From contig JAIPES010000016.1 in the NCBI GenBank assembly GCA_021737045.1, positions 1 through 39,041 of the forward strand: a stretch of DNA of 39,041 bases, given 5' to 3'. Below are positions 18,287-28,244 of this stretch, piece after piece. The notes under the pieces were generated by a model. It was not told where the DNA came from, did no database searches, and was given only the letters and a program-made list of their open reading frames with translations. Position 1 is the first letter of the stretch. Each line of letters begins with the position of its first letter. This DNA comes from Desulfobacteraceae bacterium. Its GTDB lineage: Bacteria; Desulfobacterota; Desulfobacteria; Desulfobacterales; Desulfosalsimonadaceae. Position numbers and translations under genes: made by a program.

Positions 18287-19395
18287 CTCAGGGCACCTGT
18301 GTTTGATTCAACTGCCTGGCGTTTTTCCATCAGGGCCGGCAGAAACCTGCGCGTCATGCCGGTAAAAGGGCGCTTTTGCAAAACGCGCACTCCGGCCCAT
18401 TGAAAACCGGCCGGCCCGTTTGGCCGGATGCGCCCTGCAGCATAATCACAAATCACCACCCGGGCTTCAACCCGGAAATGGGTGTAGGCATGGCGAACCT
18501 GCGTCCATTCATATGCGTTTTGCACCCGAAGGTTGACTGTCTGGCCGACAATGCGGTGGCAGGCATCAATTGCCGACTCCCCCTCGCTGATGCGTCCGCC
18601 GGGAAATTCCCAGAGCCCGCCGAGAAGCCCGTTTTCCGGCCGGCAGACAATCAAAACGTTCCGGCCCTTTTGAATCACGGCCGCAACCAGCCGGTGCAAA
18701 GGCACGGGCCGGGTTTTGCGCCGCACAGGAAACAGATCCGTCTCATTGCGGCCATATGCCAGGCAATGGGAGGAAACCGGACAATTCCGGCAAAGGACGG
18801 TCTTCGGCCGGCAGACCAGGGCGCCAAGCTCCATGAGCGCCTGGTTAAAGGCCCCTGGCCGCCGGCAGTCCAGCAAATCTGCGGCCAGGGCCGGATAGGT
18901 TTTATGGGCGGCCGGGACATTTACCGGGGCGGGATCGGCAAAAACCCTGGAAAGCACCCGCTTGACATTGCCGTCAGCCACCGCAAGGGGCCGGCCAAAG
19001 GCAATGCTTAACACGGCTGCACCAATGTATGGCCCCACCCCGGGCAGGGACCTAAAGGCCTCAACAGTATCCGGCACCTGCCCGTTATACTCTGTGGCCA
19101 CAATGGCCGCCGCCCGGTGCAGGTTCCGGGCCCGGGCATAATATCCCAGGCCCTCCCAGCGCTTGAGCACCTGCTGGAGCGGGGCTGCGGCCAGGTTTTC
19201 AATTGCAGGAAAATTTTCCAAAAAGCGAAGGTAATAGTCGATAGCCGTGTCCACACGGGTCTGCTGCAGCATCACCTCCGAGACCCAGATTCGGTAAGGA
19301 TCGCTGGTGCGGCGCCAGGGAAGATCCCTGCCATTTTCCTGATACCAGTTGATCAGGGCCTGCTGAAAGTCATTTTTTTTCTGCGGATCAAGCAT
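18283..19395 (-). CDS. mutY: A/G-specific adenine glycosylase MutY
   Basis: MutY removes adenine mispaired with 8-oxoguanine in base-excision repair. The 370-residue protein is complete. It has the helix-hairpin-helix LPGVGPYIGAAVL and the catalytic Asp in VADGNVKRVLSR. The catalytic Glu is in VSEVMLQQT. The 4Fe-4S cluster cysteines are spaced C-x6-C-x2-C-x5-C (LVCRPKTVLCRNCPVSSHC). The C-terminal NUDIX-like domain, which recognises 8-oxoG, includes GGLWEFPGGRISEGES. It is the first gene of the repair operon and overlaps the AddB-like gene by 4 bases. The ATG at 19395 has only a weak ribosome site. Genes for MutM and MutT are not in the window. Confidence 0.95.
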   Translation of the reverse strand: MLDPQKKNDFQQALINWYQENGRDLPWRRTSDPYRIWVSEVMLQQTRVDTAIDYYLRFLENFPAIENLAAAPLQQVLKRWEGLGYYARARNLHRAAAIVATEYNGQVPDTVEAFRSLPGVGPYIGAAVLSIAFGRPLAVADGNVKRVLSRVFADPAPVNVPAAHKTYPALAADLLDCRRPGAFNQALMELGALVCRPKTVLCRNCPVSSHCLAYGRNETDLFPVRRKTRPVPLHRLVAAVIQKGRNVLIVCRPENGLLGGLWEFPGGRISEGESAIDACHRIVGQTVNLRVQNAYEWTQVRHAYTHFRVEARVVICDYAAGRIRPNGPAGFQWAGVRVLQKRPFTGMTRRFLPALMEKRQAVESNTGALS

Positions 19396-19465
19396 GTCTT
19401 TTATTTGTAAGCCTCAAGGGGGTTTTCCGAAACACGGATTTTTGCGGCTAACACCGGAATTGGGG

Positions 19466-19494
19466 TTGACCTGTTGTACGGTTGCGGTTATGGT
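19466..19494 (+). promoter_or_regulatory. Candidate sigma70 promoter for the PanP-like gene
   Basis: TTGACC (19466-19471) and TATGGT (19489-19494) are 17 bases apart, in the only intergenic space upstream of the gene at 19581. A TATAAA at 19494-19499 overlaps the region but would have a poor spacing to either -35-like hexamer. The divergent mutY operon starts at 19395. Confidence 0.45.
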
Positions 19495-19580
19495 ATAAAA
19501 CTTTTTTAATGGGGTATTTTTTTCAAACAAGACAAACCGGCTGTCGAAAGACAGCATAAACCAAAAGCGTTTTTACATCA

Positions 19581-21233
19581 ATGGCTGCAAACGCCCCCCA
19601 ACCACCGAAAAGGGACCTGGTCGCTGACTGGCAGCGCCTGGCCAAAGTCTTTATCCGCCCTGAAGACGATGATTCCCGGGCCACTTTGATCAAGTACATG
19701 GAGCGGATTCTTTTCGGGCTCCACGATTTTTTAAAGCGCCACGTGGGCATCACAGAGGCCAGAAGCCTGCGGGAGCTTTCACAGAACTACATGCGCACCG
19801 ATATCCGCGAGGAACCGGAAAAAAAACTCGCAGATGTCATTGCCTGCCTGATCAATGAGACCGCCCCCCATGCGGTCAACGTGGCATCGCCTTATTTCGT
19901 GGGCCACATGACCTCGGCAATTCCGTTTTTCATGGTTCATTTAAAAACCATTGTGGCGGCCTTAAACCAAAACGTGGTCAAACTTGAGACCTCCAAGGTG
20001 GTCTCGGTGATTGAAAAACAGGTCATCGCAAAAATCCACCGGTTAATCTATGATTTTGAGGAAGACTTCTACCTGGCCCACGTGCAAAACACGGAAACCA
20101 CCCTGGGGGTGTTTACCGAAGGGGGTACCACGGCCAATCTCACTGCCCTGTGGGTGGCCAGAAACGCAAAGTTTGCCGCCAAAAACGGATTTTCCGGCAT
20201 AGAAAACGAGGGGGTGGCCGCGGCCTACCAGGCCTACGGAGTCGATCGGTCCGTGATCCTGGCCTCCCGCCTGGTGCATTATTCTCTCAGAAAATCCGCC
20301 GGTATCCTGGGCATTGGCAACAACAACGTCATTCCCGTGGACACGGACAAAAGCCACCGCATTGACATCAAGGCCCTGGAGCAGACCATTTCACGCATCC
20401 GATCCGAGTCGCCCAAAACCTGCATCCTTGCAGCCGTGGGCATTGCCGGGGCAACCGAGACCGGCACCGTGGACCCCCTGGGACCCATGGCAGATGTGTG
20501 CCGGCGCCACAACATTCATTTCCACGTGGATGCCGCCTGGGGCGGGCCCACCCTGCTGTCGGCAAAATACAAGCACCTGCTGACCGGAATTGAAAAAAGC
20601 GATTCCGTCACCATTGACGGGCACAAGCAGTTTTACATGCCCATGAGCTGCGGGATGGTTTACTTCCGGGACCCGGAACTGCTCGATGTCATCGAATACC
20701 ACGCCAATTACGTCAACCGCCGGGGATCAGTGGACCTGGGCATCAAGTCGCTTTCCGGCTCCAGGGAGGCCAACAGCCTGATTCTGGATTCAGCCCTGAA
20801 AATCATGGGGTCCCAGGGCTATGCCCTGCTCATTGACCACGGAATCCAGACGGCTGCGGCATTTGCAGACGAAATTGAAAGCCGCCCGGATTTTGAACTG
20901 GTCACCCACCCGGTATTAAACATCCTCACCTACCGGTACTGCCCGCAAAAAATCCAGCAGGCCATCAAAGACGAAAACCAGGACCGCAGGTGCAGCCTCA
21001 ACAGCGCCATCAATCGGGTCAACCGGGACCTGCAGCGGCTGCAGCGGGAGGCGGGCTACAGTTTTGTCTCGCGCACCACCCTCCAGGGAGATCCGGCATG
21101 CGGTGAAAACATGGTGGTCCTGCGGGCGGTGATCATGAACCCCATGACTGACATGAAAATTCTCCGGGAGATATTAGACGAGCAGCAAAACATTGCCGCC
21201 CGTTTTTGTGCCCCGGACCTGCCGGCGGTATGA
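19581..21233 (+). CDS. panP: PLP-dependent decarboxylase, PanP-like (putative aspartate 1-decarboxylase)
   Basis: This 550-residue group II PLP decarboxylase has the cofactor lysine Lys349 in TIDGHKQFYMP and the cofactor-facing HVDAAWGGP. The N-terminal signature GHMTSAIPFF...ALNQNVVKLETSK closely resembles the Vibrio PanP type, which makes beta-alanine from aspartate and replaces PanD for pantothenate synthesis. Glutamate decarboxylase-like activity on another acidic amino acid cannot be excluded from sequence alone. The ATG has no clear ribosome site. The gene is monocistronic and ends in a hairpin shared with the convergent iorB. Whether a PanD-type enzyme also exists in the genome cannot be seen here. 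Confidence 0.82.
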   Translation: MAANAPQPPKRDLVADWQRLAKVFIRPEDDDSRATLIKYMERILFGLHDFLKRHVGITEARSLRELSQNYMRTDIREEPEKKLADVIACLINETAPHAVNVASPYFVGHMTSAIPFFMVHLKTIVAALNQNVVKLETSKVVSVIEKQVIAKIHRLIYDFEEDFYLAHVQNTETTLGVFTEGGTTANLTALWVARNAKFAAKNGFSGIENEGVAAAYQAYGVDRSVILASRLVHYSLRKSAGILGIGNNNVIPVDTDKSHRIDIKALEQTISRIRSESPKTCILAAVGIAGATETGTVDPLGPMADVCRRHNIHFHVDAAWGGPTLLSAKYKHLLTGIEKSDSVTIDGHKQFYMPMSCGMVYFRDPELLDVIEYHANYVNRRGSVDLGIKSLSGSREANSLILDSALKIMGSQGYALLIDHGIQTAAAFADEIESRPDFELVTHPVLNILTYRYCPQKIQQAIKDENQDRRCSLNSAINRVNRDLQRLQREAGYSFVSRTTLQGDPACGENMVVLRAVIMNPMTDMKILREILDEQQNIAARFCAPDLPAV

Positions 21234-21259
21234 AAACGGCTCAGACAGCAGCCGTTTTC
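21232..21259. terminator. Bidirectional hairpin terminator between panP-like gene and iorB
   Basis: GAAAACGGCT (21232-21241) and AGCCGTTTTC (21250-21259) form a perfect 10-base-pair stem with an 8-base loop. The A-tract and T-tract lie inside the stem, so either strand gives a stem ending in U residues. It overlaps both stop codons: TGA 21231-21233 of the panP-like gene and 21258-21260 of iorB. Confidence 0.7.
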
Positions 21260-21847
21260 AGGCCGTGGCGGCCTTGCGCCCCAGCTCAAAGGCTTTCAGG
21301 TTGGTTTCCGCAAACGCCTGCCGGGTCACCGCGCCGATAGCATCTTTGAGGCTCTGTTCGTTTAAGGGAATCAGGTTTGTTGCGCTAAGCGCACCGAGCA
21401 GCACCATGTTCACCGAAAGCACGTTTCCGGCCTCCCGGGCCAGGGCAGCGGCATCCAGGGAAATCAGCCGGGCGCACTTGGAGGCGATCAGACGCTGGAT
21501 ATCATCGAGATCCGGATAAACGCCTTTTCCGATAGCTGCGGTAAAGGGCTGCAGAGCGGCGGTGTTGATGATCACCGTGGTGTCGGCATTGCATTTTTTC
21601 AGCGCGCGCAGGGCTTCGGCCGGCTCAAAGCCCACCAGGATATCGGCCTCGCCGTCGGAAATAATGGGGCTTTGCGCATCTCCGAAAACCAGGGCGGATT
21701 CCACCACCCCGCCGCGCTGGGCCATACCGTGAATTTCACTCATGCGCACGGGCAGCTGCGAGCGCCGGGCGGCTTCCCCAAGCACGCGGGAGGCCAGCAG
21801 ATTGCCCTGACCGCCCACGGCCACGATGATCAGTCGGGTTACATCCA

Positions 21848-21848
<1 letters not shown>
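21258..21848 (-). CDS. iorB: Indolepyruvate:ferredoxin oxidoreductase, beta subunit
   Basis: The 196-residue gamma-type 2-oxoacid oxidoreductase subunit starts at ATG 21848 (MDVTRLIIVAVGGQGN). This start sits at the conserved VGGQGN beginning; an in-frame ATG 24 codons upstream would lie inside iorA. Family motifs are VGGQGNLLASRVLG, EIHGMAQRGG and EPAEALRAL. With IorA it oxidatively decarboxylates aryl pyruvates from transaminated aromatic amino acids, reducing ferredoxin and making aryl-acetyl-CoA. The start codon shares one base with the iorA stop (TAATG), so translation is coupled. The gene ends in a shared bidirectional terminator. Confidence 0.95.
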
Positions 21849-23707
<1,859 letters not shown>

Positions 23708-23771
23708 AAGCCGTGTTCCTTTACTATACTGAGTTTGATTTTTTCACGTTCCGGGTTAAATTGTAGGAAGT

Positions 23772-23799
23772 TCTATACCATGGAAAGACCCTGTGTAAA
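23772..23799 (-). promoter_or_regulatory. Candidate sigma70 promoter for iorAB
   Basis: On the minus strand TTTACA (23794-23799) is followed after 16 bases by TATAGA (23772-23777). This predicts a transcript start near 23765, about 58 bases before the iorA ATG. It diverges from the promoter at 23850-23878. Confidence 0.55.
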
Positions 23800-23849
23800 A
23801 CATTTTTCCTTGAAAAGCGGGCCGAAGGCAGACGGCACTATCAAAGGGG

Positions 23850-23878
23850 TTTACAATCCAAAACAGATCCAGTATAAA
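23850..23878 (+). promoter_or_regulatory. Candidate sigma70 promoter for rdgB-pckA
   Basis: TTTACA (23850-23855) and TATAAA (23873-23878) are separated by exactly 17 bases, the best promoter match I found in the window. The expected start near 23885 gives a leader of about 90 bases before rdgB. I saw no riboswitch-like structure in that leader. Confidence 0.6.
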
Positions 23879-23976
23879 AAAGGTTTATTTCCTGACATTT
23901 CCAGCCGATAGAATATTTGGAAATCTGACTGGATCATCCTGTTTTACAGTTTTTTATTACAGACTCTGAGGCGCAT

Positions 23977-24645
23977 ATGGACGAGCGAACCACCCTGGTG
24001 ATTGCCACCCGGAATTCGGGAAAAACCCGTGAAATCCGCGAACTGCTGGCCGGATATCCGGTGACCGTAAAAAATCTCGACGATTTCGGCCCGATTCCGG
24101 AAATCGATGAAGACGGTGAAACCTTTGACGACAACGCCTATAAAAAGGCCTCCTTTGCCTCCCGGGTGCTGGGACTGCCAACCCTGGCAGATGATTCAGG
24201 CCTGTGCGTCAATGCCCTTGGCGGGCAGCCCGGAGTGCATTCGGCCCGGTTTGCCGGCGCTGATGCCACGGACGCGGAAAAATGCCGGAAACTGCTGGAA
24301 ATGATGGAAAACCGGCAGGACCGGAGCGCGGCATTTGTTTGCGTGATCTCCATTGCCGTGCCCACGGGCGCAGCACTTACCTATGAAGGCCGGTGCGAGG
24401 GGCAAATCCTCCGGGAGCCGGCCGGACAAAACGGCTTTGGCTATGATCCGGTATTTTATTACCCGTCTTTGGGCAAATCCTTTGCACAGCTGCCGGCTGC
24501 GGAGAAAAACCGGGTCAGCCACAGGGGCCGGGCCCTTGCCCAGATTTGCGAGGAAATGGACAAGATACTCAAATGGATCGATCTGCAGATGCCGGTGCCG
24601 GAAAAGTTTGCCTGCGGGCCTGCGGATGATTCCACAATCACTTAA
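23977..24645 (+). CDS. rdgB: XTP/dITP pyrophosphatase (RdgB/HAM1)
   Basis: This house-cleaning nucleotidase hydrolyses dITP, XTP and similar non-canonical purine nucleotides to monophosphates. The 222 residues include the substrate-binding start ATRNSGKTREI, ETFDDNAYKKA, the catalytic-site DDSGLCVNALGG, GVHSARFAG, GFGYDPVF and the C-terminal SHRGRA. It is about 20 residues longer than the usual 200, with a non-conserved C-terminal tail after SHRGRALAQI. GAGG precedes ATG 23977. The gap to pckA is 17 bases, so the two are probably one transcript, although their roles are unrelated. Confidence 0.95.
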   Translation: MDERTTLVIATRNSGKTREIRELLAGYPVTVKNLDDFGPIPEIDEDGETFDDNAYKKASFASRVLGLPTLADDSGLCVNALGGQPGVHSARFAGADATDAEKCRKLLEMMENRQDRSAAFVCVISIAVPTGAALTYEGRCEGQILREPAGQNGFGYDPVFYYPSLGKSFAQLPAAEKNRVSHRGRALAQICEEMDKILKWIDLQMPVPEKFACGPADDSTIT

Positions 24646-24662
24646 ACAGGGCAGGTAAATCC

Positions 24663-26303
24663 ATGGCCATTGAAACCTTAAATCAGATGATCGCCACTCA
24701 TCCCGAGGTACTGCGCAATTTAAAACGCGCCCAGATCACCCGATATGCCGTAGACCAGCGGGAAGGGCTGGTTTTGCCCTGCGGTGCGCTCTCCACCTGG
24801 ACCCCGCCGGAATCAACGGGCCGCTCCCCGAAAGACACGATGATCGTTCGCTACCCGGAACTGGAGGAGCACATTGACTGGACCTCGCCCAACAACCTGT
24901 CCATTGACCCGGAAACCTTTCACCGTCTCTGGGTTGATGCGCTGACCGTGCTGTGGAAAAAACCACGGGTTTATGTCAGCGACCGGGTCATCGGGGCGGA
25001 TCCCCAGTATGCCATGCCGGTACAGACGGTTACGGATTTTGCCTTAACCAGCCTGTTTACCATGAACATGTTCCGGCCCGTGCCTTCAAAAATTGATAAA
25101 AGCCTGTTTGCCGACAAGCCCTTTACCCTGCTGGTGGCCCCTTACGACAAAATCGACACCTCCAGATATGAAGGCCGGCTCAGAAAACGCGAGGACGGCA
25201 CCGCCTCGGACATGATCATTGCCATGGATTTCAAAAACCGGCTTGGGCTGGTATACGGATCGGCCTACTGCGGCAGTGCCAAAAAGCTTATGTTTACAGT
25301 CATGAACTATTACCTGCCCCATGAAAACATTCTGCCCCTGCACTGCTCAGCCAATGAGGACCACCAGGGCAATGTTTCTTTGTTTCTGGGCCTTTCCGGA
25401 ACCGGCAAAACCACCCTGTCGGCGGACAAAAACCGATCTTTGATCGGCGATGACGAGCACGGGTGGGATGAAAACGGCATCGCCAATTTTGAGCACGGCT
25501 GTTATGCAAAGCTCATTGACCTGGAGCCGGAAAAAGAGCCCGAAATCTACAAGGCCGTGTTTTCCCACCGGGAAATCGAGGAAAACGGGGTGATCATTGA
25601 AAACTGCATGACCTATCCCAACGGGACCGTGGACCAGTTTGACGCCCGCCTGACCCAAAACAGCCGGGTGTCCTACCCGCTGCGGTATCTGAGCAACGTC
25701 AAAATCAAAGGTACGGGCCGGCATCCTTCCACCATCATATTTCTGACCGCTGATGCCAACGGGGTGCTGCCCCCCATTTCCCGGCTCAATGCCGAGCAGA
25801 CCATGCTCTGGTTTCTCATGGGATACACCAGCAAGCTGGCCGGGACGGAAACCGGCATCAAGGAACCCCAGACTACGTTTTCCAGGTTTTTCGGCCAGCC
25901 GTTTATGGCCAACAAGCCTTCCTATTACGCCAACCTGCTCGGCGAGAAAATGAAACAGCACCAGACCCGGGTATTTCTGGTCAATACCGGCTGGAGCGGG
26001 GGGCCTTACGGGACCGGCACGCGCATTGACATCACCCAGACCCGCGCCATGCTGGATGCGGCCATGGAAGGCCACCTGGACAATGTGTCCTACACGGAAA
26101 ACAAACGCTTTCACCTGAACGTGCCCGATTCCTGCCCGGGTGTGGATGCGGAAATCCTGCATCCCGAAAATACCTGGTCTGACAAAAACGCCTTTGAGCA
26201 GCGGGCCGAAGCGTTAGCCCGGGAATTTTCGGATTATTTTGACAAGGCCTATTCAAACGCAGACATTGATCCGGCGGTCCGTGCCCAGTGCCCGGGAAAA
26301 TAA
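24663..26303 (+). CDS. pckA: Phosphoenolpyruvate carboxykinase (ATP)
   Basis: PckA interconverts oxaloacetate plus ATP with phosphoenolpyruvate, CO2 and ADP. The 546-residue protein is complete. The P-loop GLSGTGKT is at residues 243-250 and is followed by the metal-binding LIGDDEHGWD. Earlier motifs are ESTGRSPKDT in the substrate region and NYYLPHENILPLHCSAN, the ATP-PckA signature. This is the ATP-dependent rather than GTP-dependent type. GGCAGG precedes the ATG. It follows rdgB by 17 bases and is followed by a repeat element at 26338 that may supply its terminator: a perfect 11-base-pair hairpin at 26438-26463 lies within it. Confidence 0.96.
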   Translation: MAIETLNQMIATHPEVLRNLKRAQITRYAVDQREGLVLPCGALSTWTPPESTGRSPKDTMIVRYPELEEHIDWTSPNNLSIDPETFHRLWVDALTVLWKKPRVYVSDRVIGADPQYAMPVQTVTDFALTSLFTMNMFRPVPSKIDKSLFADKPFTLLVAPYDKIDTSRYEGRLRKREDGTASDMIIAMDFKNRLGLVYGSAYCGSAKKLMFTVMNYYLPHENILPLHCSANEDHQGNVSLFLGLSGTGKTTLSADKNRSLIGDDEHGWDENGIANFEHGCYAKLIDLEPEKEPEIYKAVFSHREIEENGVIIENCMTYPNGTVDQFDARLTQNSRVSYPLRYLSNVKIKGTGRHPSTIIFLTADANGVLPPISRLNAEQTMLWFLMGYTSKLAGTETGIKEPQTTFSRFFGQPFMANKPSYYANLLGEKMKQHQTRVFLVNTGWSGGPYGTGTRIDITQTRAMLDAAMEGHLDNVSYTENKRFHLNVPDSCPGVDAEILHPENTWSDKNAFEQRAEALAREFSDYFDKAYSNADIDPAVRAQCPGK

Positions 26304-26337
26304 GGCGTCCTGAATTTATTTATGCGCAAACAGAATT

Positions 26338-26468
26338 GATGGTGCCGTAAAAAGTCCTAAAACGGATATCTCCGTCAACCACTAAAGAGACAACTTTTTG
26401 ATTTTACTTAACACTTAATCACTTAAAACTTAACACTGCCTGTAAAAAAGACTTTTTACAGGCGCATC
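26338..26468. mobile_element. MITE-like non-coding element flanked by direct repeats
   Basis: The left end is GATGGTGCCGTAAAAAGTC (26338-26356). The right end is GACTTTTTACAGGCGCATC (26450-26468), an imperfect 19-base inverted repeat. CAGAATTGAT occurs on both sides (26331-26340 and 26468-26477), consistent with a target-site duplication. Inside are a perfect hairpin (26438-26463, 11-base-pair stem) and two copies of ACTTAACACT (26406-26415, 26428-26437). It encodes no protein. The termini match those at 11618-11651 and 30569-30720. Confidence 0.7.
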
Positions 26469-26486
26469 AGAATTGATTTTTTGAAA

Positions 26487-28244
26487 ATGGCAAGTTCAGA
26501 ATCCGAAGATACGCAGATCCGCTCTGCCCACCAGCAGCGCATGGCCCGGCTGGCTGCAGACAAGCAGCGCATTTTAATGCAGCCGCCGGAAAAGGCCCTG
26601 GATGAACTCCTGGACCACCCCCAGGCCACTGCCCTGGTTCACTCCATTGCAGAAGAGGACATATATTTTCTGGTCCACGAAATCGGGGCGGAAGACGCCA
26701 TGGAACTGCTGTCCCTGGCTTCCAACCGGCAATGGGAATACCTGCTGGACCTGGAAATCTGGAACCGGGACCGGATCAACACCCATGCCCTGGGCCACTG
26801 GATGAGCCTGCTGTCCCGGGCAGATCCGCCGCGGTTTCACCATTGGGCCGCGTCAGAGAAATATGACCTGTTGGAATACTATCTCCATGAGGCCCTTGAA
26901 ATCCGGCTCCCGGAAGAAAACGAAGACCCCGGCGATTATCCGGACGGTTTTTTCACCCATGACGGGGTTTTTTACGTCCGCATCCAGGAAGGATTTTTAA
27001 ACGCCATTGAAGACGAAGACGACCGGGAAGAGCGCCAGCAACTTATCCACCAGCTTCTTCGCCACATTGCAGACGAGGACCTGCAGACCTACCAGGCCAC
27101 CCTGCTGCGCAGCGTCAACGTCATGGAGGCCGAAAGCCAGGAAGAAGCCCTGCGGTTTCGCAATGTGCGTCTTGCGGAAAAAGGATTTCTGCCGTTTGAA
27201 GAAGCCCTAGGCGTATATGCCCCCATGCGGCCGGAATCGGTGCGCAAACGCCCGGCCCGGACACCGGATACGGCATCTGATGCGGACTTCAACCTTCCGG
27301 TGCCTGTGCAGCACAGTTTCATGCTCTCAGACAGCGGCATTTTCGGCACAGCGCTCTGGCAAATCAAATCAAGCCAGCTTGTCTACGAGCTTCAGGTGGA
27401 ATTTGCCGCCCTGTGCAACCAGGTGATCGCAGCAGACCAGCAGCCCGTGCGCCAGCGCGAGGAGCTTGGCCACGTGGTGGAAAAGGTTTCCGCCTACCTC
27501 GGCCTGGGCCTGCACCGGCTGGCCGGGACCCAAAAACCGCCGGCACCCGGACAAAGTGCAGAGATCTTAAGCAACTACAGCCTGGCAGACATCTTCCGAA
27601 CCGGTTACGCCCTGGCTGTAGATCTGCGGAACCGGGCCCGGAAATGGAAGGCCGATGCCTGGTACGCACATCGCCGGCTGGCCCTGAGTTTCTGGGGTGA
27701 ACGGCTTGTGGGTTTTGTGGGCGGACTTCTGCTGACCCGGCCCAAATTTTTTGACAATTACCAAACCGGCCGGATGTACCGGGAATTTGAAACCATGCAG
27801 GACATTGCGACGGCCGAAGCCGCCTTAAACGAAATCACGGCCTTTGACCACCTGCTGTCGTGCATGGACATCAATACCCATTACCTGCCAAAGCGGTATT
27901 TTATCACCCATGAAAACCTGCTGCTGACCCTGTGGGCAAAAGACCGCCTGGGCCTGGCCCGGATACCGCTGCCGATTCCGGTGAATGCGTTTCAGCCCTT
28001 TTTCAGTGAGCTTTGGGAACAAGGCACAAAAACACCCCGGATCCGGGATTCGGCCAAATCCGATTTTCTCCAATGGCTTTCAGCCCAAAGCGGGATTTCC
28101 GTCCATGACATATCTGTTCGCATGGAGGCGGCCCTGGAAAACCTGTTTTCCCGGATTGCCGAAGAATACGGCCATGTTCCGGCAGCGGACCTGGATCCAC
28201 GATTTGTCCATCTGTTTATCCTCGAAAAAACTGAAAATCAATGA
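26487..28244 (+). CDS. DUF6178-type protein of unknown function
   Basis: This is a large soluble protein of about 585 residues with no signal peptide, membrane helix or recognised catalytic motif. I recognise it, from memory, as the uncharacterised family DUF6178 found in sulfate-reducing lineages. It is acidic and leucine-rich, with recurring segments such as EEDIYFLVHEIGAEDAMELLS and RQWEYLLDLEIWNRDRIN near the N-terminus; these look like helical-repeat packing but do not prove it. ATG 26487 is preferred over TTG 26481. No ribosome site is visible, because the preceding mobile element and its direct repeat end at 26477, nine bases before the start. It overlaps the next gene by ATGA, suggesting a shared role with a membrane protein. 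Function unknown. Confidence 0.75.
   Translation: MASSESEDTQIRSAHQQRMARLAADKQRILMQPPEKALDELLDHPQATALVHSIAEEDIYFLVHEIGAEDAMELLSLASNRQWEYLLDLEIWNRDRINTHALGHWMSLLSRADPPRFHHWAASEKYDLLEYYLHEALEIRLPEENEDPGDYPDGFFTHDGVFYVRIQEGFLNAIEDEDDREERQQLIHQLLRHIADEDLQTYQATLLRSVNVMEAESQEEALRFRNVRLAEKGFLPFEEALGVYAPMRPESVRKRPARTPDTASDADFNLPVPVQHSFMLSDSGIFGTALWQIKSSQLVYELQVEFAALCNQVIAADQQPVRQREELGHVVEKVSAYLGLGLHRLAGTQKPPAPGQSAEILSNYSLADIFRTGYALAVDLRNRARKWKADAWYAHRRLALSFWGERLVGFVGGLLLTRPKFFDNYQTGRMYREFETMQDIATAEAALNEITAFDHLLSCMDINTHYLPKRYFITHENLLLTLWAKDRLGLARIPLPIPVNAFQPFFSELWEQGTKTPRIRDSAKSDFLQWLSAQSGISVHDISVRMEAALENLFSRIAEEYGHVPAADLDPRFVHLFILEKTENQ

Noticed and set aside
23780-23911. Small 43-codon open frame between iorA and rdgB on the plus strand
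   Set aside because: It lacks a ribosome site, has no recognisable similarity and contains the rdgB promoter; the space is better explained by two divergent promoters.
26406-26437. Short repeats ACTTAACACT as a CRISPR array
   Set aside because: There are only two 10-base copies, with no spacers of regular length, and no cas genes are present.
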